Shown: in pieces, positions 54,491 to 64,000 of the stretch
How the letters are laid out: the number at the start of each line of letters is the position of its first letter
Position numbering within the stretch: the first letter of the stretch is position 1
Assembly: GCF_036320965.1 (NCBI RefSeq)
Contig: NC_092230.1
Coordinates: forward strand, 49,142,094-49,206,093
Source of the DNA: Panulirus ornatus
Taxonomy: Eukaryota > Arthropoda > Malacostraca > Decapoda > Palinuridae
DNA: 64,000 bases
Reading direction: 5' to 3'
Made by a program: the position numbers and the translations under genes
The notes under the pieces: generated by a model
Databases searched by the model: none
Told to the model about the DNA's origin: nothing
What the model saw: the letters and a program-made list of their open reading frames with translations, nothing else

Positions 54491-56568
54491 CTTTGTCGCT
54501 GTCTCCCGCGTTTGCGAGGTAGCGCGAGGAAACAGACGAAAGAAATGGCCCAACCCCCATACACACGTACATACACACGTCCACACACGCAAATATACAT
54601 ACCTACACAGCTTTCCATGGTTTACCCCAGACGCTTCACATGCCTTGATTCAATCCACTGACAGCACGTCAACCCCTGTATACCACATCGCTCCAATTCA
54701 CTCTATTCCTTGCCCTCCTTTCACCCTCCTGCATGTTCAGGCCCCGATCACACAAAATCTTTTTCACTCCATCTTTCCACCTCCAATTTGGTCTCCCTCT
54801 TCTCCTCGTTCCCTCCACCTCCGACACATATATCCTCTTGGTCAATCTTTCCTCACTCATTCTCTCCATGTGCCCAAACCATTTCAAAACACCCTCTTCT
54901 GCTCTCTCAACCACGCTCTTTTTATTTCCACACATCTCTCTTACCCTTACGTTACTTACTCGATCAAACCACCTCACACCACACATTGTCCTCAAACATC
55001 TCATTTCCAGCACATCCATCCTCCTGCGCACAACTCTATCCATAGCCCACGCCTCGCAACCATACAACATTGTTGGAACCACTATTCCTTCAAACATACC
55101 CATTTTTGCTTTCCGAGATAATGTTCTCGACTTCCACACATTTTTCAAGGCTCCCAAAATTTTCGCCCCCTCCCCCACCCTATGATCCACTTCCGCTTCC
55201 ATGGTTCCATCCGCTGACAGATCCACTCCCAGATATCTAAAACACTTCACTTCCTCCAGTTTTTCTCCATTCAAACTCACCTCCCAATTGACTTGACCCT
55301 CAACCCTACTGTACCTAATAACCTTGCTCTTATTCACATTTACTCTTAACTTTCTTCTTCCACACACTTTACCAAACTCAGTCACCAGCTTCTGCAGTTT
55401 CTCACATGAATCAGCCACCAGCGCTGTATCATCAGCGAACAACAACTGACTCACTTCCCAAGCTCTCTCATCCCCAACAGACTTCATACTTGCCCCTCTT
55501 TCCAGGACTCTTGCATTTACCTCCCTAACAACCCCATCCATAAACAAATTAAACAACCATGGAGACATCACACACCCCTGCCGCAAACCTACATTCACTG
55601 AGAACCAATCACTTTCCTCTCTTCCTACACGTACACATGCCTTACATCCTCGATAAAAACTTTTCACTGCTTCTAACAACTTGCCTCCCACACCATATAT
55701 TCTTAATACCTTCCACAGAGCATCTCTATCAACTCTATCATATGCCTTCTCCAGATCCATAAATGCTACATACAAATCCATTTGCTTTTCTAAGTATTTC
55801 TCACATACATTCTTCAAAGCAAACACCTGATCCACACATCCTCTACCACTTCTGAAACCGCACTGCTCTTCCCCAATCTGATGCTCTGTACATGCCTTCA
55901 CCCTCTCAATCAATACCCTCCCATATAGTTTACCAGGAATACTCAACAAACTTATACCTCTGTAATTTGAGCACTCACTCTTATCCCCTTTGCCTTTGTA
56001 CAATGGCACTATGCACGCATTCCGCCAATCCTCAGGCACCTCACCATGAGTCATACATACATTAAATAACCTTACCAACCAGTCAACAATACAGTCACCC
56101 CCTTTTTTAATAAATTCCACTGCAATACCATCCAAACCTGCTGCCTTGCCGGCTTTCATCTTCCGCAAAGCTTTTACTACCTCTTCTCTGTTTACCAAAT
56201 CATTTTCCCTAACCCTCTCACTTTGCACACCACCTCGACCAAAACACCCTATATCTGCCACTCTGTCATCAGACACATTCAACAAACCTTCAAAATACTC
56301 ATTCCATCTCCTTCTCACATCACCACTACTTGTTATCACCTCCCCATTTACGCCCTTCACTGAAGTTCCCATTTGCTCCCTTGTCTTACGCACCCTATTT
56401 ACCTCCTTCCAGAACATCTTTTTATTCTCCCTAAAATTTACTGATAGTCTCTCACCCCAACTCTCATTTGCCCTTTTTTTCACCTCTTGCACCTTTCTCT
56501 TGACCTCCTGTCTCTTTCTTTTATACTTCTCCCACTCAATTGCATTTTTTTCTTTTTTTTTTTTTTTT
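54460..56568 (-). mobile_element. RTE-like LINE copy J (short 3'UTR subfamily)
   Basis: The best-preserved young copy. A T-run of about 28, short 3'UTR, then a single open RT frame. Truncated at the 5' end inside the linker, where the sense strand carries an extra run of about 18 A before the first element bases. TSD TTGGAAGT at 54452-54459 and 56569-56576. Inserted into an old Jockey-like LINE. The endonuclease domain is missing. Confidence 0.95.
54669..56492 (-). CDS. LINE J reverse transcriptase ORF (no endonuclease)
   Basis: 607 codons without a break, the longest RT frame in the window. Order: linker (about 1-110: [45 protein letters not shown]), then [67 protein letters not shown] (motif A aspartate), [31 protein letters not shown] (motif C), [58 protein letters not shown] and [19 protein letters not shown], ending VVYRG. 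All RT catalytic residues look intact. As a 5'-truncated copy it lacks its own promoter and endonuclease, so expression is doubtful. Confidence 0.85.
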   Translation of the reverse strand: MQEVKKRANESWGERLSVNFRENKKMFWKEVNRVRKTREQMGTSVKGVNGEVITSSGDVRRRWNEYFEGLLNVSDDRVADIGCFGRGGVQSERVRENDLVNREEVVKALRKMKAGKAAGLDGIAVEFIKKGGDCIVDWLVRLFNVCMTHGEVPEDWRNACIVPLYKGKGDKSECSNYRGISLLSIPGKLYGRVLIERVKACTEHQIGEEQCGFRSGRGCVDQVFALKNVCEKYLEKQMDLYVAFMDLEKAYDRVDRDALWKVLRIYGVGGKLLEAVKSFYRGCKACVRVGREESDWFSVNVGLRQGCVMSPWLFNLFMDGVVREVNARVLERGASMKSVGDERAWEVSQLLFADDTALVADSCEKLQKLVTEFGKVCGRRKLRVNVNKSKVIRYSRVEGQVNWEVSLNGEKLEEVKCFRYLGVDLSADGTMEAEVDHRVGEGAKILGALKNVWKSRTLSRKAKMGMFEGIVVPTMLYGCEAWAMDRVVRRRMDVLEMRCLRTMCGVRWFDRVSNVRVREMCGNKKSVVERAEEGVLKWFGHMERMSEERLTKRIYVSEVEGTRRRGRPNWRWKDGVKKILCDRGLNMQEGERRARNRVNWSDVVYRG

Positions 56569-56576
56569 TTGGAAGT

Positions 56577-56865
56577 ATGTTTCCTATATCAGGCAGGTGT
56601 TGAATGATTATAATTGCTAAGCAGCTGGTGATTGTCTGAGTGCTCTCTTGTGTTGTGGTTTTATCTATTTTTTATGTTTGCTTTTGAAAGGGTTTATGCC
56701 AAGGTAAGTGAGGTGTTGTTTAGAATAGAGCAGATGTATTGTATGTGAAGGTGATGAATCTTGTCTTAAGCATGCCAATTAGTTTTCCAAGAGCTTTTAG
56801 TTTGTCTGTGGACTTAATATTGATACTTGTGATATGGGATGGAAATGTTATGTACATCACAAGTG
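56577..56865 (-). mobile_element. Old Jockey-like LINE, upstream part
   Basis: Continues the element at 53930-54451 after LINE J is removed. Minus-strand pieces include FPSHITSINIKSTDKLKALGK, which resembles the RT thumb region F-PHIKSI-TK---RLK-L of Jockey-type LINEs. Confidence 0.5.
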
Positions 56866-56904
56866 ATGCCTTGTTTTGGACCACTTGTTTTGATATATAC
56901 CAAA

Positions 56905-57715
56905 ATGAAAACTAGAAAAATTGGAAGTGAAGTGTTTTAGATACCTGAGAATTAGAAATTGGAGGAAGTGAAATGTTTTAGATACCTGAGAGTGGATATG
57001 GCAGCGAATGAAACCACGGAAGGGGAAGTTAGTCTTAGGGTGGGTGAGAGGACTAAGGTTCTGGGAGCACTGAAGAATGTGTGGAAGGAATGTTATCGGG
57101 AGGACAAAAATGGGTATGTTTGAAGGACTAGTACTCCCAACAATATTATATGGATGCGAGGCATGCACATAGTTAAGACTGTGCAGAGGAGAGTGGATTT
57201 GTTGGAAATTAAATGTCTGAGGACTATGAGGTGTTTGATGGTAAGTATTGAAAGGATAAGAGAGAGGGGTGGTAATTAAAAGAGTGTAGTTCAAAGAACT
57301 GAGGAGGGTGTGCTAAAATGCTTGGACATATGGAGAAAATGAGTGAGGAAAAATTGATGAACAGGATATATGAGTCAGAAGGGACAAGGAAAATAGGGAA
57401 GCCAAATTGGAGTTGAAAGGATGGAATGGAAAAGACTTTGAGCGATCGAGGCCTGAATGTGCAGGAAGGTGAAACGTGAGCACAGGAGAGTGTGAATTGG
57501 AACAATGTCTAATGCAGGGGTCAATGTGCCATCAAGGAACTGAACCAGGGAATGGGAAGCATCTGGGGTAAACCATGGAAAGGGGCCTAGTTGTGGATAG
57601 GGAGCTGTTTCAGTGCATTACACATGACAGGTAGAGAATGGATGAGTTGGATGCAACCTTTCTTTGTTTGTTCCTGGCACTACCTTGCTCATGCAGGAAA
57701 TGGCATTCCAAAATG
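56905..57715 (+). mobile_element. Old RTE-like LINE copy K
   Basis: Decayed C-terminal RT region and 3' end: AAGTGAAGTGTTTTAGATAC (56926, with a local duplication near 56966), GGAGCACTGAAGAATGTG, TATATGGATGCGAGGC, the PNWR-equivalent near 57405, then 3'UTR blocks and a diverged hairpin (GGCACTACCTTGCTCATGCA) at about 57680. Frameshifts throughout. Confidence 0.85.
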
Positions 57716-58310
57716 GAAAAAAGAGGATCAGAATATATAAGGATGGTATGCACACAATTTTTTTTTGTTTTATTAATATGATTAAACAGTGTATGCTTCT
57801 TTATGAGTAGAGATATAGCAAGTTGCTGTGGCAATATAGGAAACCAGGGACTGATTCCCATGCAGAATTAGAAACATTTATCTTATTTTGTTCCATATGT
57901 ATGAATAGAACAAAAATGAATATTGTATTATGTTAGCAACCAAGGTATTATTTCCTTAACTTTGCACATGTTTTTTTTCAAAAGATTCATGAGAATCAAC
58001 ATGCCTTAAGATAATGGATTGGTAATGGTTCCTTGGCTGTGTAAATGTGTTTTGCTCAAAATTCTTTATTCATTAATTGAATTATTTATTTTATATGCTG
58101 ATTCCTCCAAGTAAAAGTAGAGGGAGAAATGTGTTCAAAATTTTGTGAAATAATTTAGACGATGTAATTATTAGTAGGAACTTATTTTATACCTGTCTCA
58201 ATATACTTTTACACATTTTAGCGTTAGAGTGCCTGTTAAAATTTATGATTATCAGTTATGGGAGCAGCTGCTGGAAATATCCCCCCCCCACCCCCCCAAT
58301 ATTATCACAT
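57716..58310. other. Unassigned sequence
   Basis: No gene recognised. A C-run (8 C, A, 7 C) lies at about 58280-58296. Confidence 0.4.
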
Positions 58311-58319
58311 TAAAATTAG

Positions 58320-58390
58320 GAACAAAAGAATCCAAGCAAATTATCTGCTCCTGGTACCACCTTGCTGCTGCAGGAAAGGTAAGCAGGTAT
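58320..58390 (+). mobile_element. Isolated LINE/SINE 3'-hairpin fragment
   Basis: CTCCTGGTACCACCTTGCTG followed by CTGCAGGAAAGG resembles the diverged 3' block of copy K (TTCCTGGCACTACCTTGCTC). Too short for a firm call. Confidence 0.35.
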
Positions 58391-59540
58391 GATAAAAATC
58401 ATATGTTGATAAACGATAATTCAGTTTTGTGTTAGTATAGCACTGGGAAAACTTGACACATTTCATTACTGACCATCAAAATTATCATTTATATGAAAGC
58501 TTGTAAACTGTAACCTTAATATGGTTAATGGTAGTTAAGATTACAGACATTCATGTGATACATTTATGGATATCCAATATGTCATCTCTCACTACCCAAT
58601 GGGGTGTTATATACAGTCTTCCTCTTGCTCCCTTTCCTTGCTCAAATCAAGACTTCCCTTGCTGAGATCCACTCTCAACCTTTCAAGGTGTGATAAGAAT
58701 TCATGATACAAGTGGCTTATACCACCTTTCATTCAAGATAATTGGTGGTCTATTTTGTTTAAATCTTAAAATTTTTTCCAGTCATTTCTTGAAATTATGT
58801 TCAATGGTTCATGTATACTAGTAACTGCCACATTACAATTATTAGCTTTACTAGTGATGTCAGACTTTCAGGGTAGTCAGTAATAAGCAAGTGGCAAATT
58901 CACAGGCTATAAGTCCTTTTTTTTTTTTTCTTTACTCCTGACTTCAGAGCTCTGGAAGAATCACCTTTGGTGTGGATGATACTGATATGTAATCTCCATG
59001 CCCTTTAAACTGTCACTTTTGACACTTAAATCATGACTTGGTTAGTATAGTTTTTAAGTTTCCTGGATCTAGAGTAGGTAACAGGGCAAAGGTTGAAGTA
59101 TTAATGATCAAATACAGCAGCAGAAGAATAACTGATAGCAGTATTGGACACTGAATCAGATGCTACATGGAAAGGCAAAAAACCCTTGTAGATTTTATGT
59201 GCATCCCATGAGTAGAACTCACATACCAAGATTTTTCTTATTAATAACCAAAATCTCAAGAGATGATTTACTGAGGCTTTAAATATAATTATTTGCTCTT
59301 TGCTTTAGTCTAATATGTTCACTTTTCATCCTTACAAAAGAACCATAATTTTTAGAGATATCTCAATAAGAATTTATAAACCTATGCCAGGTTGTTCTCC
59401 CCACACAGGCATGGTTAGAACCTTTTGACCCTAACCATATTTCTATTTTATTTTTTCTGAAAATCAGCTAATATATATTTAGCCAGCATATTCTTAGTTT
59501 AACTAATGTACAGTCAAAAAACAAAAAAAATTGCAACCCT
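58391..59540. other. Unassigned sequence
   Basis: No recognised feature. Confidence 0.4.
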
Positions 59541-59549
59541 TGGATTTGA

Positions 59550-60990
59550 AGTAATTCAAAATGAGCAACTTATTACTCCATTTATCTATATCTCTGTTGC
59601 CTGTTCCCTGTGGGAATTCCCATCAAGAGAGTAACCAAGGCAGGTGGTCTCTTATCAACCCCTTTAACTGTACTGTTATTCATTCTCCTTGGAAATTCCC
59701 CATATTGCATTTTTACCACAAGTCCAAACTACCTCAAAGTGGGACATTTCACCCACTCTTATCACTCCACATTTCATTCCCTTTGCAGTTCCTGCAATAC
59801 CAAATCACTCATACACCCCCTCATTACTTTCTTTATTCCATCTAGTCATACTACATGCTTCTCAAATAGCTCATTCCAGAGCTTGGATTCTTAACTTCTG
59901 TGACTCATTCCATGTCCATGTTTCAGCTGCATAAGTCAGGGTTGGAAGGACTATGCTGTCCCTTAATCCTTTCTTCATCTCCATACTTACACCTCTACCC
60001 TTCATTATTCTATTAAGGGACCCAATGATTCTTCAACCCTGTACTGCTCTCTGCTTTAGCTCTCCTTCCATATCACCAAACTTACCCAAGCTCCCAAATA
60101 CTTAAATTATGTTACCTCTTCCAATCTTTCTGCCCCCCATAGCTACAACAGTTTTATTACACTTTCTCACTCTATAGGCCATTGCAAAATCTATACTTTC
60201 ACTCTGTTTCCTTTCAAACACCATTACTTTACTTTTATTCATATTTACCTTCAATTGCCTAAGCTTATGCTCATCATGAAACACACTTCCAATCTTCTGC
60301 ATCTCCTCTTCACTCTCAGCACACAACATAGGGTCATCTACAAACAGGCTTGTTACTAGCCACCTTACTTCACCACCACACCCATCTCTGCACCCCTTTC
60401 CCTAATTTTGCTTTCATCTCTCTTTTACCCAAATGTATATCAGAACTTTCACTCAACTCTTAATCACACTTACACCTTTATTTGCTTTTATATAAAAGGC
60501 TTTCCTGCCCCATATGTCCTTAACACATCCCATAATGCATCCCATTTGACCTTGCCATTTGCTTTCTCTAGATCTATAATAGCTGCAAACAGCTTCTTAC
60601 CTTTTGCAAGATACTTTTCCAACCTCATTCTCACCACAGAAATCTGGTCCAAATCTCCTACCTTTCCTAAAACCCCATAGCTCCTCACTTATTTTACATT
60701 TAGTCACTTCCATCACTCTATCAATCAACACTCATACGTACATTTTTCATGGCATACTAAACGGACTTATCTCTTATAACTGCTACAAACATCCTTAGCA
60801 CCTTTTCCTTTGAACAATAACAGCTTTCACCAAATTCTCAGGTACAACCCTCTCCTTCCATGCAAAATTACACATCAAATGCATCCACTCTATCACACTT
60901 TCTCCTCCATACTTCGGCATTTCATTCCCATCCACTCTAGGTGCCTCTCCTACCTTCAACCTCATGAGCAATATTTCTCCTGTTTTTTGG
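59550..60990 (-). mobile_element. Different RTE-type LINE family, decayed (L)
   Basis: Minus-strand RT pieces differ consistently from the main family: LFAAIIDLEKANGKVKWDAL (motif A region, about 60560), DDPMLCAESEEEMQKIGSVF (motif C, about 60320, normally FADDT), LRQLKVNMNKSKVMVFERKQ, then TYAAETWTWNESQKLRIQAL (about 59920), where the main family has [12 protein letters not shown]. Many frameshifts. No 3' hairpin matching the main family was found. Confidence 0.8.
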
Positions 60991-61690
60991 TATGACTGGT
61001 ACTTCCAATTATTTTCTTATTTTTTTAAACATTACAAAATCCATTTCTTATGCCATATTCCTTGACTTAAATCTCTGAAATAATATTAAAAATAATATGT
61101 TTACTGATGTAGGATAAACAAGTGTAATTCACTACTTTTATGATATTTTAAGAAGTATTTTAGAAAACTAAAAGGATGAATTGCCATTTATCAAATATCA
61201 TCTGGCTGTGAAAGGAACAATAAGAAAGTGAAGGGGCTGAGTGAAAACATTAGAAAGTCTAAGTTTTGCTGAGGGAAGCATTTAATGTGATTAGACAAAA
61301 TATACCTAATATCAGGAGATTCTTAATTTGCTCATGAGGGAATTATCAAACCAATGCATGCTAATTTTACTTTATTATGAGAATTGAGCATGAAAAGCCA
61401 TAATTGTACAAAAAATATGAATCTAGATATAAAACATTTATAAATGAAACAGACTCAGACACGTGGCTGCTGTGACCATTCCATTCATCAAACACTTATT
61501 GAGAATGTAATGCAGAAACAACGGTGAGACCTCACATGAAATACAATGATTCAGTTACAGTATTATCACAGTTTTTCCTGTTTTGAAAATTTATTTTAGA
61601 ACTCTGCCATATTATCAAAATATTTTTTCATTGTTTTAAATTTCATTTCAGTTTAATCATATATTCCTTGTTTTTTTCCCACAAAATGTT
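60991..61690. other. Unassigned sequence
   Basis: AT-rich, nothing recognised. Confidence 0.4.
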
Positions 61691-61699
61691 TTTTCATAT

Positions 61700-64000
61700 A
61701 AGTTTGCCATTTCCTGCATAGTCAAGTCGCAACAGGAACATACAAAGAATGGCCTAATCTGCTCTCATCCACAAACTAATTGTCGTGCATAATGCACTGA
61801 CACCAGCATTACCCATTTTTGCTTTCCAAGGTAACGTTCTCGACTTCCACACATTCTTCAACACTCCCAGAACATTCGCCCCCTCCCCCACCCTGTGATT
61901 TACTTCCGCTTCCATGGTTCCATCCACTGCCAAATCCACTCCCAGGTATCTAAAACTCTTCACTTCCTCCAGTTTTTCTCCATTCAAACTTACCTCCCAA
62001 TTGACTTGTCCCTTAACCCTACTGTACCTAATAACCTTGCTCTTATTCATATCTACTCTTGGCTTTCTTCTTTCATACACTTTACCAAACTCAGTCCCCA
62101 GCTTCTGCAGTTTCTCACCCAAATCAGCCACCAGTGCTGTATCATCAGCGAACAACAACTGACTCACTTCCCAAGCTCTCTCATCCACAACAGACTGCAT
62201 ACTTGCCCCTCTTTCCAAAACTCTTGCATTCACCTCCCCAACAACCCCATCCATAAATAAATTAAACTACCATGGAGACATCACACACCCCTGCCGCAAA
62301 CCAACATTCACTAAGAACCAATCACTTTCCTCTCTTCCTACACATACACATGCCTTACATCCTCGATAAAAACTTTTCACTGATTCTAACAACTTGCCTC
62401 CCACACCAAATATTCTTAATACCTTCCACAGACCATCTCTATCAACTCTATCATATGCCTTCTCCAGATCCATAAATGCTACATACAAATCCATTTGCTT
62501 TTCTATTTCTCACATAAATTCTTCAAAGCAAACACCTGGTCCACACATCCTCTACCACTTCTGAAACCACACTGCTCTTCCCCAATCTGATGCTCTGTAC
62601 ATGCCTTCACCCTCTCAATCAATACCCTCCCATATAATTTCCCAGGAATGCTCAACAAACTTATACCTCTGTAATTTGAGCACTCACTTTTATCCCCTTT
62701 GCCTTTGTACAATGGCACTATGCAAGCATTCCGCCAATCCTCAGGCACCTCACCATGAGTCATACATACATTAAATAACCTTACCAACCAGTCAACAATA
62801 CAGTCACCCCCTTTTTTAATAAATTCCACTGCAATACCATCCAATCCTGCTGCCTTGCCGACTTTCATCTTCCAAAAAGCTTTTACTACCTCTTCTCTGT
62901 TTACCAAATCATTCTCCCTAACCCTCTCACTCTGCACACCACCTCGACCAAAACACCCTATATCTGCCACTCTATCATCAAACACATTCAACAAACCTTC
63001 AAAATAAATACTCACTCCATCTCCTCACATCACCACTACTTGTTATCACCTCCCCATTAGCCCCCTTCTGATGTTCCCATTTGTTCCCTTGTCTTACACA
63101 CTTTATTTACCTCCTTCCAGAACATCTTTTTTTCTACCTAAAATTTAATGATACTCTCTCACCCCAACTCTCATTTGCCGTCTTTTTCACCTCTTGCACC
63201 TTTCTCTTGACCTCCTGCCTCTTTCTTTTATACATCTCCCACTCATTTGCATTATTTCCCTGCAAAAATTGTCCAAGTGCCTCTCTCTTCTCTTTCACTA
63301 ATAATCTTACTTCCTCATCCCACCAGTCACTACCCTTTCTAATCTGCCCACCTCCCACGCTTCTCATGCCACAAGCATCTTTTGCACAAGTCATCACTTG
63401 CTTCCCTAAATACATCCCATTCCTCCCCCACTCCCCTTACCTCCTTTGTTCTCACCTTTTTCCATTCTTTACTCAGTCTCTCCTCGTACATCCTCACACA
63501 AGTCTTCCCAAGCTCACGTACTCTCACCACTCTCTTCACCCTAACATTCTCTCTTCTTTTCTGAAAACCTCTACAAATCTTCACTTTCACCTCCACAAGA
63601 TAATGATCAGACATCCCTCCAGTTGCACCTCTCAGCACATTAACATCCAAAAGTCTCCCTCGCACGCCTATCAATTAGCACATAATCCAATAACGCTCTC
63701 TGGCTATCTCTCCTACTTACATACATATACTTATGTATATCTCTTTTTAAACCAGGTATTCCCAATCACCAGTCCTTTTTCAGCACATAAATCTACAAGC
63801 TCTTCACCATTTCCAATTACAACACTGAACATCCCATGTACACCAATTATTCCTTAAACTGCCACATTACTCACCTTTGCATTCAAATCACCCATCACTA
63901 TAACCTTCTGTCTCGTGCATCAAAACTACTAACACACTCACTCAGCTGCTCCCAAAACACTTACCTCTCATGATCTTTCTTCTCATGCCCAGGTGCATAT
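61700..64000 (-). mobile_element. RTE-like LINE copy M, internally deleted, runs off the window
   Basis: 3' block near 61708-61800 (TTTCCTGCATAG, GAATGGCC), then an abrupt join at about 61808 to the RT coding region (CCCATTTTTGCTTTCCAAGG), so the end of the RT frame and the start of the 3'UTR are missing. RT pieces: 61754-62254 (CFRYL-like [25 protein letters not shown]), 62267-62494 and 62503-63015. Linker 63134-63415. Endonuclease pieces 63339-63674 ([15 protein letters not shown]) and onward to the window end at the AYAPGHE block. Several frameshifts. Confidence 0.9.

Noticed and set aside
58229..58435. Small plus-strand frame starting MPVKIYDYQLWEQLLEI
   Set aside because: It runs through a C-homopolymer and a LINE/SINE 3'-end fragment. 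No family recognised and no splice or gene context.

Overview
The window is eukaryotic and most likely from a decapod crustacean. This is an inference from one host gene split by long introns, very heavy retrotransposon content of a type I associate with decapods, and a patch of degenerate CCTAA/TTAGG-like sequence of arthropod telomere type. There is no operon structure, and I see no tRNA, rRNA or CRISPR. The only host protein gene I can support is a GRWD1/Rrb1 orthologue (glutamate-rich WD-repeat protein, a histone-binding and ribosome-assembly factor). It lies on the + strand in eight coding exons between 12713 and 37408. All introns are GT-AG, the phases are consistent, and the spliced product is 425 aa. 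It ends at a TGA that is followed by an AATAAA signal.

Layout. 1-11940: an AT-rich satellite of about 318-bp monomers, organised as alternating A/B dimers of about 637 bp. On its gene-proximal side it changes to a different tetrameric order of about 1.26 kb. A young LINE sits in the array with a clean 10-bp target-site duplication. 11985-12552: a C-rich 15-bp minisatellite with strong G-quadruplex potential on the minus strand, directly before the GC-richer 5' region of GRWD1. 12713-37408: GRWD1, whose introns hold at least six copies or fragments of one RTE-like LINE family (all antisense to the gene), a SINE, older LINE relics, simple repeats, and about 2.5 inverted, diverged monomers related to the upstream satellite. 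37.7-43.4 kb: decayed LINE pieces and minisatellites. 43399-47893: a full-length RTE-like element with an 11-bp TSD, itself interrupted by a SINE and by a younger LINE copy. 48-53.7 kb: unrecognised sequence, then degenerate 36-41 bp minisatellites and a roughly 172-bp tandem repeat also seen in GRWD1 intron 2. 53.9-56.9 kb: an old Jockey-like LINE split by a young RTE-like copy with a 607-codon open RT frame. 56.9-64 kb: three more RTE-type relics, one of them from a clearly different family.

The dominant system is the RTE-like LINE (one APE-type endonuclease plus RT polyprotein, 5'-truncated copies, short TSDs) with a non-autonomous partner. The SINE appears to be built from the LINE's own 5' head joined to a variant of the LINE's 3' terminal hairpin. 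Two LINE subfamilies can be told apart by 3'UTR length, by the tail and by a CGA-to-TGA change at the end of the ORF. The nesting order shows that the short-3'UTR subfamily is the younger.
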